From Parabacteroides sp. (GTDB lineage Bacteria; Bacteroidota; Bacteroidia; Bacteroidales; Tannerellaceae): 14,563 nucleotides of DNA. The stretch is taken from NCBI GenBank assembly GCA_020026285.1, contig JAHHQS010000101.1:1-14563 (forward strand). The letters run 5' to 3'. The translations under genes were made by a program, and so were the position numbers. The notes under the pieces were generated by a model. That model worked only from the letters and a program-made list of their open reading frames with translations. It searched no databases and was not told the origin of the DNA. Shown here in pieces: positions 7,053-14,536 of this stretch. How positions within the stretch are numbered: position 1 is the first letter of the stretch; every line of letters starts with the position of its first letter.

Positions 7053-9258
7053 GGTTCGGTTGATAATCTTTAAATATTGTTCCTGATAAACTTTCCTGAT
7101 TATAATCGTATGACAAGCTAAACTCATCAACAAATAATACACTACCTGTTGCTCCGGTGAATTCATCACCATTACTACTAGATGTTGCAACAATTATTAT
7201 ATAATGTGATTGATTTTTCGGAAAATCTTTCTTATAAATAATAGGTATCTCAAACTCAGTATAAACATCTATTTTCTTTTGAGACCTCAATTCTCCATAA
7301 GCTATAACACTATCATCAGAAGGAGTAAATCTTTTTATCTGGTCTGTTCTTGAAATTACTTCAAACGGCTTAGAAACAACAGCTACATAAATTAAAGCCT
7401 CATCAGAATTTGAAGTTTGCCCCTCTTTCCCTTTTGTATAATTAATTTTTCCCGGAGAATATTTATAATATCCTCTCAAAGACGTAGGTGCACCTACGTA
7501 AGGTTGACCATATAATAATCTGGCTCCCGCAGAAGTAACCTCTTTTGCAATACCACTAAAAACACTACCTGCTGCAAAAGCACCAATTCCCATTTTACCG
7601 GCCCAAGTAGAAGTAAGGCGAGCAGCTTTTTTTGATCCTTCCACAGCAACATCAGTTACACCTTCAGTCAACACTTTACCTGCACCTGCTGCACCTAAAT
7701 TACCAGACTCCCAATAGATTTCTCTTTGAGAATCAGAATTAGGTGATTTATAATCATATTTTCCACCAACAACCGGAGCCTCTAAATGTCCTTTTCTTGT
7801 TCCCCAATCATCAAAATTCAGATTTGGCACAACTGATGGCATTTGAAGTGTAAATGCAATGAAATCGCCCTTATTTTCTCCGGCAACTGCCTGATATTCG
7901 TATGTTTTACCTGGAACTAAGCCTGTTACCAAAGCGGAGAAAGAACCGGCAGACTCATCCTTAACGATATTTTCTGAAACAGAAATATCAGAACCTCCCT
8001 GTTCCCTAATAATGAAAGAAGTATTTGTCAGATCTCCAGCATTACCTTTCAACACAGCAAAAGAACTCCATACAACAGGTTCCTCTGTTGAAGCCTTCAC
8101 ATCTGGTTTAATTTCGAATGAGAACGAAATCTTTAATTCTTGATTTGCATTATCTATTAAATCCATCACGAAAGAATGAATCGCCAGTTTATTACCATCA
8201 GATTTTAAATTTGAAAGTAATGATGAAAAATCCAAAATCTGTTTTCCTTTACTTTCTTTGTCGATAACAGGGAAACCTTTCTGAGCGGCTCTATCCCATG
8301 AAGTTAAATCAAACTGAGGCAAATCTTCAAACTGTAATGAATTTACTTTTACTGACACAGACTGGATTCCTGCCGGGATATTCAGTTCAAGTAAAGCAGA
8401 TGGAGGAGTTTGTTGAATTCCATCAATTAAAGGACGATACGATATTTTGCTGTCTGTAAATCCTTTTAATTCAAATTTAGGTATACCTGCTAAATCTTCC
8501 TCTTTAATCTGAATCGTACAATTAATTTCTGTTGGATTATCTTTTCCTATTGAAACATCAATATCAGCTCCAGCCTCTGTATCACCATTTCCTTCATTAC
8601 TTAGCTTATAAATCAAATTATAATGATATTGAGGTTTGATATCACGAATCACTCGTTTTAAAGTAAATTCATTTCCATCCTTATTCTTCAAATACAAATT
8701 GGCTGTCAGATCTCCTTCGGCAGCAAAATAACCGGCACGATATTCATCGCGAGTAAATATTAACGTACCAGAACTAGTTGATACCGTATCACAATAATCA
8801 ACAAAGGTTTCTTTCAACTTATCTGAATAAGAAACAGTTACCTTTGTGTTTGAGATCTTACAAGTAACAGAAGTATTTGTTATTTGTTCAGCTTTAATTT
8901 CAACTGGTTCTGCTGAAACTCCTGCATAAAAAGGACTATCCCATGCAGCCATACCCGAATGATTCGAAGTAACACCTACTGTATAATTACCCACAGGGAG
9001 AAGTAATTTTTTCCCTTTTACTTCTTCTAAATAATCGTCATAAGTTTTTACAGTATCACCAGAGGAAGCCATTATAAAAACCTTTAAAGCTTCATTAGTA
9101 ACAGGTTTAATGGCTTTAGTCTGTGTTGTATTATCCGCTTCAACACCTAAATATAAATATCCGGTTGAAGCCAGGCCTGACTTGTCATCATCACATGAAG
9201 ACAAATAAGAAGACAAAATCAAGAGACAAAAACTTATTATACTTGTATATCGTATCAT
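7039..9258 (-). CDS. DUF4493 and PCMD domain lipoprotein
   Basis: This 739-residue lipoprotein has the lipobox LSSC, with the lipid cysteine at residue 22 followed by DDDK, an acidic run like the surface-export signal of Bacteroidetes lipoproteins. Residues 33-240 are a DUF4493 domain (LLLPVGNYTVGV, AAWDSPFYAG, TSVTCKISNTKVTVSYSD). Residues about 255-390 are a beta module also seen in genes 1 and 3 (SVSVKVNSLQF, ILDFSSLLSNL). Residues 393-472 are FN3-like, ending GKTYEYQAVAG. Residues 477-718 are a PCMD domain (PNLNFDDW, AAGSVFSG, YGQPYVGAPTSLRGYYKY, GDEFTGATGSVLFVDEF). Unlike the PCMD proteins encoded at 4600-6246 and 11475-14138, which stop right at the end of the domain, this one runs on for about 21 residues. 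The start codon lies 8 nt after the preceding stop, with an A-rich AAAAAGAA stretch before it. It may bind a ligand or partner at the surface; no enzyme motif is visible. Confidence 0.9.
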   Translation of the reverse strand: MIRYTSIISFCLLILSSYLSSCDDDKSGLASTGYLYLGVEADNTTQTKAIKPVTNEALKVFIMASSGDTVKTYDDYLEEVKGKKLLLPVGNYTVGVTSNHSGMAAWDSPFYAGVSAEPVEIKAEQITNTSVTCKISNTKVTVSYSDKLKETFVDYCDTVSTSSGTLIFTRDEYRAGYFAAEGDLTANLYLKNKDGNEFTLKRVIRDIKPQYHYNLIYKLSNEGNGDTEAGADIDVSIGKDNPTEINCTIQIKEEDLAGIPKFELKGFTDSKISYRPLIDGIQQTPPSALLELNIPAGIQSVSVKVNSLQFEDLPQFDLTSWDRAAQKGFPVIDKESKGKQILDFSSLLSNLKSDGNKLAIHSFVMDLIDNANQELKISFSFEIKPDVKASTEEPVVWSSFAVLKGNAGDLTNTSFIIREQGGSDISVSENIVKDESAGSFSALVTGLVPGKTYEYQAVAGENKGDFIAFTLQMPSVVPNLNFDDWGTRKGHLEAPVVGGKYDYKSPNSDSQREIYWESGNLGAAGAGKVLTEGVTDVAVEGSKKAARLTSTWAGKMGIGAFAAGSVFSGIAKEVTSAGARLLYGQPYVGAPTSLRGYYKYSPGKINYTKGKEGQTSNSDEALIYVAVVSKPFEVISRTDQIKRFTPSDDSVIAYGELRSQKKIDVYTEFEIPIIYKKDFPKNQSHYIIIVATSSSNGDEFTGATGSVLFVDEFSLSYDYNQESLSGTIFKDYQPNQAFK

Positions 9259-9266
9259 TGTTCTTT

Positions 9267-10616
9267 TTATTTCTTATTCAACGTAATTGTTGCCGAAGCA
9301 GATTTACCATTTGCATCTTTCATTGTTACAGCAAACGAGTTTGTTGTATCAAGCATACTTAGGAACGCTGAAATATCAAACTTCAAATTTCCTTTATCTC
9401 CTTTTGACGGAACTTCCAGTTTCTTACCCATTGCAGATAAGATTGTATTTATTTCATCAACTGAAGACTTATCCAATAAATCCAAAGGCAATTTTATAAA
9501 TGTACCAATACTAACATCCACTTTCAATTCAGACAATCCTGTTGGAGCAAACAAATTGATAACTACGCTCTTTGTTGATGCTGTAATTGTTTGCGGTGTA
9601 TTTACATCAAATGATTGTCCATTAATTGTACCGGTAATCTTTGGAGATTGAGCATCAGGATTTACATCCGGTTTAGAAGGATCTTCCCCTCCTCCGTCTG
9701 GTGTAACAGGTTTATCTCCTCCTCCAGGAATTTCACCACCACCTCCTATTATTTCAGAAGGAATTTCTATAATAAAATCTTTCTCTATTAATGAAATATC
9801 CACAGAGATGTAAGGTTTACGGACCGGCAAATCTGGCTTATTATCTCCGGGATCCTCTGGTTCTTCCGGATCAACAGGAGGATTTTCCGGATCAACAGGT
9901 TTATTTTCAACAAACCCCAATTCTACCAGGATATTATTATGTTCTTTTAACTCAGGATTTTTAGAAATATCATATCCATACACTAATTGTTCTCCCTCTA
10001 TTGTTGTAGCATAGACAGTAAAACGCAGTTTGTTCGTATTTTGCAGGAAAATACCTCTCTCCTCTTTCTTATCGAAGGAAAGGACTCCCAAACCATTATC
10101 AACTACAATTACAAAATCATTATTAAACTGCGACAAAAAATCTTCTGAATATCTGAATGTCACCTTTTTATTATGCAAACGACAACGAACCTGAACGGGA
10201 CGTACTTCCTGATCAACAATGGAAAAAGTATCTTCTCCCAAATAAAAAGGTTTATCAAAACCAGCTTTTATATCTTCTCCTTTTTCTGCTCTAACTGTAT
10301 AAAAACCAGGTAAAAGCAATAAACCTCCTTCTTCCTTTAACTGCTTAAAGCTTTCATATTTTCTTTCCAGTTCTCCATCGCTATTAAAAACAGATATGGA
10401 GAATTCATCTGCCAGTAATTCTTCATTATCTGAGCCTTTAGTCAACGGAATTTCCTCTTCCTTTTCTACGATTAATTCCAGATCAAGTAAACCTGAATTT
10501 TCAGGAAGTTCAGGAATTAAAGGATTTTCAACATCACCCATCAGCTCTTTCTTCAACTCACATGAAGAAAGCAAGGGTAACAATATACTTATAATGAGTA
10601 AAAACTTACGAATCAT
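9267..10616 (-). CDS. DUF4493 lipoprotein with Pro/Gly-rich linker and second beta module
   Basis: This 449-residue lipoprotein has the lipobox LSSC (lipid cysteine at residue 19, followed by ELKKE). Residues 42-236 are a DUF4493 domain, shown by LLLLPGFYTVRAEKG, AGFDKPFYLGEDTFSI and VQVRCRLHNKKVTFRYSE. Residues 238-325 are a Pro/Asp/Glu- and then Gly-rich linker, interrupted by a hydrophobic strand stretch at 268-289. Residues 326-449 are a beta module like those in genes 1 and 4 (LSELKVDVSIG, LKFDISAFLSML, FAVTMKDANGK). There is no PCMD domain; the reading frame simply ends after this module (ATITLNKK), so it looks complete rather than broken. The start overlaps the preceding stop as ATGA and has a strong Shine-Dalgarno inside the upstream gene, which decides the start and implies translational coupling. 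Role unknown beyond a lipid-anchored, likely extended outer-membrane protein. Confidence 0.88.
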   Translation of the reverse strand: MIRKFLLIISILLPLLSSCELKKELMGDVENPLIPELPENSGLLDLELIVEKEEEIPLTKGSDNEELLADEFSISVFNSDGELERKYESFKQLKEEGGLLLLPGFYTVRAEKGEDIKAGFDKPFYLGEDTFSIVDQEVRPVQVRCRLHNKKVTFRYSEDFLSQFNNDFVIVVDNGLGVLSFDKKEERGIFLQNTNKLRFTVYATTIEGEQLVYGYDISKNPELKEHNNILVELGFVENKPVDPENPPVDPEEPEDPGDNKPDLPVRKPYISVDISLIEKDFIIEIPSEIIGGGGEIPGGGDKPVTPDGGGEDPSKPDVNPDAQSPKITGTINGQSFDVNTPQTITASTKSVVINLFAPTGLSELKVDVSIGTFIKLPLDLLDKSSVDEINTILSAMGKKLEVPSKGDKGNLKFDISAFLSMLDTTNSFAVTMKDANGKSASATITLNKK

Positions 10617-11482
10617 TTGTCTGCCTCCTTCTGACTATTACCATATTTGGATGCTCTGACCAGTGTTCTTGTTTTAGGTCCTGCATCCAGAGTTATAACA
10701 TAATATTCTCCTACTTTAGGAGTATTTCCATTATTATCAAAATAATAAGTACGTTCAGAATACCATTTATTAGAGCTGTTCAAACGAACTCTCACCTTCA
10801 CCATCAGTTTTTTCTGTTCTGCTGTACATCCATCCAAAAAGTAACCGGTATCCAAGTTCTTAACTGTTTCCTTTTCGTCTTCTTTTGATTGAGAGAATGA
10901 CCATTTTATTCCTTTTATTCCGTTATATACATCCATTTCAAAAGCATAATTCAATGGATCTGTATCTAACAGATGCTGGAATTGTTCGGACAAACGTAAT
11001 TCAACCGCCAGACTTGCATAATTACAAACAACAGACACATTACTTACACGTTTCTCTTCAACAATAAAATCAGTAGAACCTTCAAAGTAAACGTCTTTGG
11101 TCACTTTTGCTTCACCCGGAATAAAGGATGACGCAACTATCTTATAGGTCCCTATGGGTAACTGCAAAGGAAGTCCTTCGTTTACCAAGGCTGTATAAGA
11201 TTCATATTCTTTCACTTTGGTATAAGTTTCGCCTGATTTGCTATAGATTACCAAAGGGAACGTAGTTGGATCCATATCGAACTTATGTTCCGCTTTTGTA
11301 TTTATGGTAGGTATATCAATTGTTGTATTCGATTTCACTTTTAAATCCACCATTCCCATTCCTGCCGGAATATTCTTATCCCCAGAAAGAATATCTTCCT
11401 GTCCGTCAGAACAGGATACAAACAGACAGAATACGATCAGAGTAAATATTGATTTTATATATTGCTTCATCTTATTATTCAT
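10613..11482 (-). CDS. Short DUF4493 lipoprotein
   Basis: This 289-residue lipoprotein consists of little more than one DUF4493 domain. The lipobox is FVSC, with the lipid cysteine at residue 24 followed by SDGQED. Residues about 40-268 show the family signatures: an opening GMGMVDLKV strand, LQLPIGTYKIVASS, DVYFEGSTDFIV, SNVSVVCNYASLAVELRLSE and a closing GEYYVITLD. It lacks the second beta module and the PCMD domain of its neighbours. Two starts are possible. The first Met (11482) overlaps the preceding gene by 8 nt. The fifth codon (Met, 11470) gives a more usual MKQYIK signal peptide start 4 nt after the preceding stop. Neither has a Shine-Dalgarno, and I find the second at least as plausible. 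The stop overlaps the next start by 4 nt. Its function is unknown; it could be a minimal subunit or cap of an assembly built from the longer paralogues. Confidence 0.88.
   Translation of the reverse strand: MNNKMKQYIKSIFTLIVFCLFVSCSDGQEDILSGDKNIPAGMGMVDLKVKSNTTIDIPTINTKAEHKFDMDPTTFPLVIYSKSGETYTKVKEYESYTALVNEGLPLQLPIGTYKIVASSFIPGEAKVTKDVYFEGSTDFIVEEKRVSNVSVVCNYASLAVELRLSEQFQHLLDTDPLNYAFEMDVYNGIKGIKWSFSQSKEDEKETVKNLDTGYFLDGCTAEQKKLMVKVRVRLNSSNKWYSERTYYFDNNGNTPKVGEYYVITLDAGPKTRTLVRASKYGNSQKEADK
10624..10630 (-). promoter_or_regulatory. Strong Shine-Dalgarno for the gene at 9267-10616
   Basis: The minus strand reads AAGGAGG, 7 nt before the ATG at 10616. It lies within the last codons of the upstream gene (encoding QKEADK). 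This is a canonical anti-16S match in a window where the other genes show none or only A-rich stretches. With the ATGA stop/start overlap it marks a coupled start. Confidence 0.75.
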
Positions 11483-14138
11483 ATATTAGTTCTACGTTGT
11501 CGATGTAGAAGTTACTACCTTCATAATGTGTATATCCATCAACCTCACCATTCTCAACATAGGGTTTCAAATTATTTGTTTCTACGGATTCATTATCTGA
11601 ACATCTGGAAGAAGAAGAGAAAACAACATAGAAATGAGTTGCTTTTTTATTCAAAACAGAATAATTAATATTTATCTCTTCTGATGTCCAACTATTAACT
11701 GCTCCTCCTTTTACTAATTCTCCACGACCTATTTCTATTTCAGTATTACCCTCTTTATGTATAGCAACAGCCCAAACTTTAAAAGAATCGTTCTTGAATG
11801 GAGTATACTTATAATCAAATTTCACTTTGTTCGGACGAGAGGCAAAAGGAATTCCATAATTATATGTATCCTGATTACTTCCATGATTATATGAATAAGA
11901 GCCCAAGAATAACTTTCCTGCAGCCACATGATACAAGGATATAGCAGAATTACCTGCGCCATTATCCCATCCAACAGTTCTTATTCTTACACCATCTCCA
12001 TTTTTCCCTGGACATTTCAGAGAGGAAGGAACAGTATTATATGTAGATGAAACATTGGCTTCTTTAACAAATGTTTTAGCATTAACACATGCCCAACCAT
12101 CAGGACATGCACCAACAAGATTCACCTTGCCAATAAAAATGTTTGCTCCATTGGTCAAGTCATTTATTTTTGTTTCAATCCAACTATCAAATTTGGCATT
12201 AGGCAAAGCCAACACTTCTTCTGTTCTTACTGAAGACTTCTTTGTTTCTCGTATTTTATTATATACTGCCTTAAAGCTATACCCTGTATTTGGTTCCAGA
12301 TTCAAAACTTCTGCCCTATAAGTAACACCGTCAGCTAATAATTCAAGATTATTTACTTGCAAAGGAACAACCTCATCATTTTGATAGAAAGACATCTTTT
12401 CAGGACTACCTTTTTCCAATTTACCCGTCAGATAAACCCTCTTGGCAAAAGCATTACCATCTGTTATATCTAATGAGAAGACTGGAGCATCCACCGTTAT
12501 TCCAAATGATCTGGTTTCGGCCGTTTTTCCTTTCTTGTCTTTCAAGCCAAAGGTATATGTATAAGTTGTAGAACCTGTTTCTGGTGCATTTAACAATACA
12601 GTGAAGTTTTTCTTGAAATCAACAACCACTTCTCTATTATTAGCTGATGTAATTTCAATTCCTTTATTCTTTAATTCTTCCAACTGAGATGAATTAGATA
12701 ACAAATACTTCTCTTCGGAAGAACCATCAGATATATTCAAATAGATATTTTCAGTGTCAATTCCACCTGTTGCAACATATTTAACCTGATTTTCCTGCAA
12801 CATTTCATCGCCTTCTACGACTGTCACAGACGATAATGACGAATCTATATAAGGTGCGTCTGCTGTAAATACTTTTACAGAGAACGACACTACATTCGAT
12901 TCAAATTGTTTTCCTGCTGCATCTTTACCATAAACACGTATTTGATATACTTTCGTTCCTTCAGCAGGAGATGGTAAAGAATTGATGAAATCAGTCAAAA
13001 AGATCTTTCCACTTTTCGTCTTTTCATCAAGTAATATATTATTGTCTTTTCCATCTACCTTCCAAAGCAAATGAGACGCAATAGCCTTTTCAAGATCTGA
13101 AGATTTAGCCAAGTCTAAGATTTGTTTAACTTCCGGATCATCTTCACTCCAGGATTCAACAATTAAAGAAGAAACTCCGGCAGACATTGAATAATCCACA
13201 GATATATCCTTATCGAAAACACCGTGGTTCTCAAGAGCTTCATTTTCTGTAAATCCTACCGGTTTCAACACAGGCTTACCCATCTGTCCCCACATATAGT
13301 CAGGAATATCCGTCTCTACCGAGAGCTTGGTAAGAGAATCATCCAACAAGACTTCAATACCAATACCGGAACTGTTACCCTCTATAAGATTTATCTGAAT
13401 CTGAACATTATAACGTGATTTTAAATGTAAAGGAGCTTCAACATAAAAAGATTTAAAATCTTCTTCGCCAGACTTTTTCACATAAACTACAATTCCGACA
13501 TCTGTTCCCTCATCGGCAACCTGCATATATAAAGGATGTTCCATATCTTCCTTTTTTACAGGGAAACCATTAAATCCGGAATTTCCCTTCTTTATGAAAG
13601 GAGAGGTAAATTCAATAATATAATCTGTGTAAACTTTATTAAAAGCTTCCGAGCTTTTAATAGTAAGACGAGCATTATTCATCGTACAATTAGCCTTAAC
13701 AGAAGTATACATTCCATCATGAACCGAGAAATTTGACTTTCCTCTAAAATAAGGACTTTCAAAAGCTGCAGGATAATTATCCCCTTTCGAAGCAATCAGT
13801 GTATAAGAGCCCTCAGCCAATTCTATTTCATCCGGCATCTGCGAAAAAAACGGATAATTCTGAACAGTGTCATTTTGGCTGTCTGTGATGATAACATTAT
13901 AATCATATGTTTCCATAAAAGGGGCCAACTCATCATATACCGAAACCTTTGTTTTTTTGTTCGTAGCAGTTCCTATATGTAGAGAAGTCGTATCGGCTTC
14001 AAGGGATGCCAATCGCATAAAACCTGTATGTGAAATATTATCATCCGACTTACAAGAGCCCAACAAAAAAAGTAAAAGGAGGAAAAGTCCACAATTTTCT
14101 TTCCTGTGACAGTTTAAATGTGATAAGAATTTTATCAT
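11475..14138 (-). CDS. Large DUF4493 lipoprotein with divergent PCMD-like C-terminus
   Basis: This 887-residue lipoprotein is the first gene of the operon. It has an unusually long polar N-terminus before the hydrophobic stretch and the lipobox LGSC (lipid cysteine at residue 29), followed by KSDD, a surface-export-like acidic motif. Residues 37-253 are DUF4493 (IELAEGSYTLIASKG, AAFESPYFRGKSNFSV, VKANCTMNNARLTIKSSE). Residues 288-425 and 427-550 are two related beta modules, each closing with a GK turn, an FxVxV strand and an AP. Residues 552-640 are FN3-like. Residues 644-887 are PCMD-like (NAKFDSW, GIPFASRPNKVKFDYKY, FYIDNVELIYE) but much more diverged than in genes 4 and 6, with four cysteines at 678, 684, 709 and 846. 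The start at 14138 is the only Met ahead of the lipobox. AAGGA lies directly against it, too close for a normal Shine-Dalgarno. A surface binding or assembly role is inferred. Confidence 0.88.
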   Translation of the reverse strand: MIKFLSHLNCHRKENCGLFLLLLFLLGSCKSDDNISHTGFMRLASLEADTTSLHIGTATNKKTKVSVYDELAPFMETYDYNVIITDSQNDTVQNYPFFSQMPDEIELAEGSYTLIASKGDNYPAAFESPYFRGKSNFSVHDGMYTSVKANCTMNNARLTIKSSEAFNKVYTDYIIEFTSPFIKKGNSGFNGFPVKKEDMEHPLYMQVADEGTDVGIVVYVKKSGEEDFKSFYVEAPLHLKSRYNVQIQINLIEGNSSGIGIEVLLDDSLTKLSVETDIPDYMWGQMGKPVLKPVGFTENEALENHGVFDKDISVDYSMSAGVSSLIVESWSEDDPEVKQILDLAKSSDLEKAIASHLLWKVDGKDNNILLDEKTKSGKIFLTDFINSLPSPAEGTKVYQIRVYGKDAAGKQFESNVVSFSVKVFTADAPYIDSSLSSVTVVEGDEMLQENQVKYVATGGIDTENIYLNISDGSSEEKYLLSNSSQLEELKNKGIEITSANNREVVVDFKKNFTVLLNAPETGSTTYTYTFGLKDKKGKTAETRSFGITVDAPVFSLDITDGNAFAKRVYLTGKLEKGSPEKMSFYQNDEVVPLQVNNLELLADGVTYRAEVLNLEPNTGYSFKAVYNKIRETKKSSVRTEEVLALPNAKFDSWIETKINDLTNGANIFIGKVNLVGACPDGWACVNAKTFVKEANVSSTYNTVPSSLKCPGKNGDGVRIRTVGWDNGAGNSAISLYHVAAGKLFLGSYSYNHGSNQDTYNYGIPFASRPNKVKFDYKYTPFKNDSFKVWAVAIHKEGNTEIEIGRGELVKGGAVNSWTSEEININYSVLNKKATHFYVVFSSSSRCSDNESVETNNLKPYVENGEVDGYTHYEGSNFYIDNVELIYE

Positions 14139-14172
14139 TCCTTAAATAAATTTCTACTTATTTTTCAAGCTG

Positions 14173-14204
14173 CAAAGGAACAACAAATAAATATGCCAAA
14201 CAAG
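14173..14204 (-). promoter_or_regulatory. Candidate Bacteroides-type promoter for the operon (weak)
   Basis: The known Bacteroides housekeeping promoter is TTTG, about 19-21 nt, then TAnnTTTG. On the minus strand TTCCTTTG (14180-14173) matches the downstream box with one mismatch. CTTG (14204-14201) lies 20 nt upstream of it, and a perfect TTTG (14200-14197) lies 16 nt upstream. Transcription would start a few bases past 14173 and leave a leader of roughly 30 nt. No perfect match to the downstream box was found in the region, so this is a best guess. Confidence 0.25.
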
Positions 14205-14466
14205 GTCTATTTTTAGAAAAGAGTAGTCATTTTTTCAGATTTCCATTTTTCCTAAATTCTTATTTATAATAGTACAAGATCTATATAAAGAATATATTCA
14301 TACAAGAATTGTTCTTTTTATTAGAACATAATATTCTATTGAATGCTTTACTTCATCCTAAACTTACATATAAAGACCTATTTTTTCTTTTCTCCACCTG
14401 AATTTTCAACCAAATAATTATTCATATCAGACTATTGTTCCAAACTAATAAAGGAGAGGGAATTCT

Positions 14467-14536
14467 GTCTGATGTTTTCAAGAAAAGCTTTGACATTTTT
14501 CAAAAAATATCAAAGGCTTTTTCAAAAACATCAGAC
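14467..14536. repeat. 70-nt near-palindrome (strong hairpin; possible terminator or repeat element)
   Basis: The first 12 bases (14467-14478) pair perfectly with the last 12 (14525-14536). After a two-base mismatch the arms continue through AAAAGC / GGCTTTTT and TTTGA / TCAAA to a central ATTTT / AAAAT. About 28 pairs form in all, with small bulges and a very short loop. Read on the plus strand it is followed by ATTTTAAT; on the minus strand no T-run follows. The inner A-run, GC core and T-run resemble a bidirectional intrinsic terminator, but the 12-bp perfect outer arms are longer than such a terminator needs. It may terminate a gene beyond the right edge or be an intergenic repeat element. 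Confidence 0.7.

Larger units (their letters stand above)
39..14138 (-). other. Putative seven-gene operon for surface and outer-membrane proteins
   Basis: Seven consecutive minus-strand genes are separated by at most 44 nt. From first to last the junctions are an 8-nt overlap, a 4-nt overlap, then gaps of 8, 44, 7 and 16 nt. All products carry signal peptides: five lipoprotein type, two Sec type. Domains recur between members: DUF4493 in genes 1-4, PCMD in genes 1, 4 and 6, and a second beta module in genes 1, 3 and 4. This argues for growth by duplication and a joint role at the cell surface. Only one gene-free region, upstream of 14138, is long enough for a principal promoter. The 44-nt gap holds a possible attenuating hairpin. 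Co-transcription is inferred from spacing, not shown. The operon may continue beyond the left edge. Confidence 0.8.

Noticed and set aside
7005..7193. Minus-strand frame of 62 codons overlapping the end of the gene at 7039-9258
   Set aside because: It is out of frame with a PCMD domain whose conserved end is read through this same DNA, and it has no signal or domain of its own.
201..13736. Plus-strand open frames of 60-150 codons scattered across the window (for example 1464-1910, 5581-5883, 12055-12321)
   Set aside because: They lie wholly or almost wholly within long minus-strand genes with clear signal peptides and domains, have no recognisable domains, and have composition typical of antisense frames in AT-rich DNA.
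7039..14138. A polysaccharide utilisation locus
   Set aside because: The PCMD name suggests carbohydrate metabolism, but no SusC-like transporter, SusD-like lipoprotein, glycoside hydrolase, lyase or sensor gene is in the window.
7039..14138. Classical type V fimbriae (FimA/Mfa1 with FimB/Mfa2 anchors)
   Set aside because: The DUF4493 heads have a lipobox and a LPxGxYxV strand that loosely recall fimbrial anchor proteins, but I see no major fimbrillin and the tails (FN3-like, PCMD) do not fit. A distant relation cannot be excluded.
14305..14337. Small stem-loop TGTTCT / AGAACA with a 7-nt loop and outer AGAAT / ATTCT
   Set aside because: A 6-bp stem in very AT-rich DNA with an uneven outer extension is expected by chance, so it is not listed as a separate feature.
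14467..14536. Invertible promoter with flanking inverted repeats
   Set aside because: The arms meet almost without a spacer, so there is no segment to invert; a hairpin explains it better.
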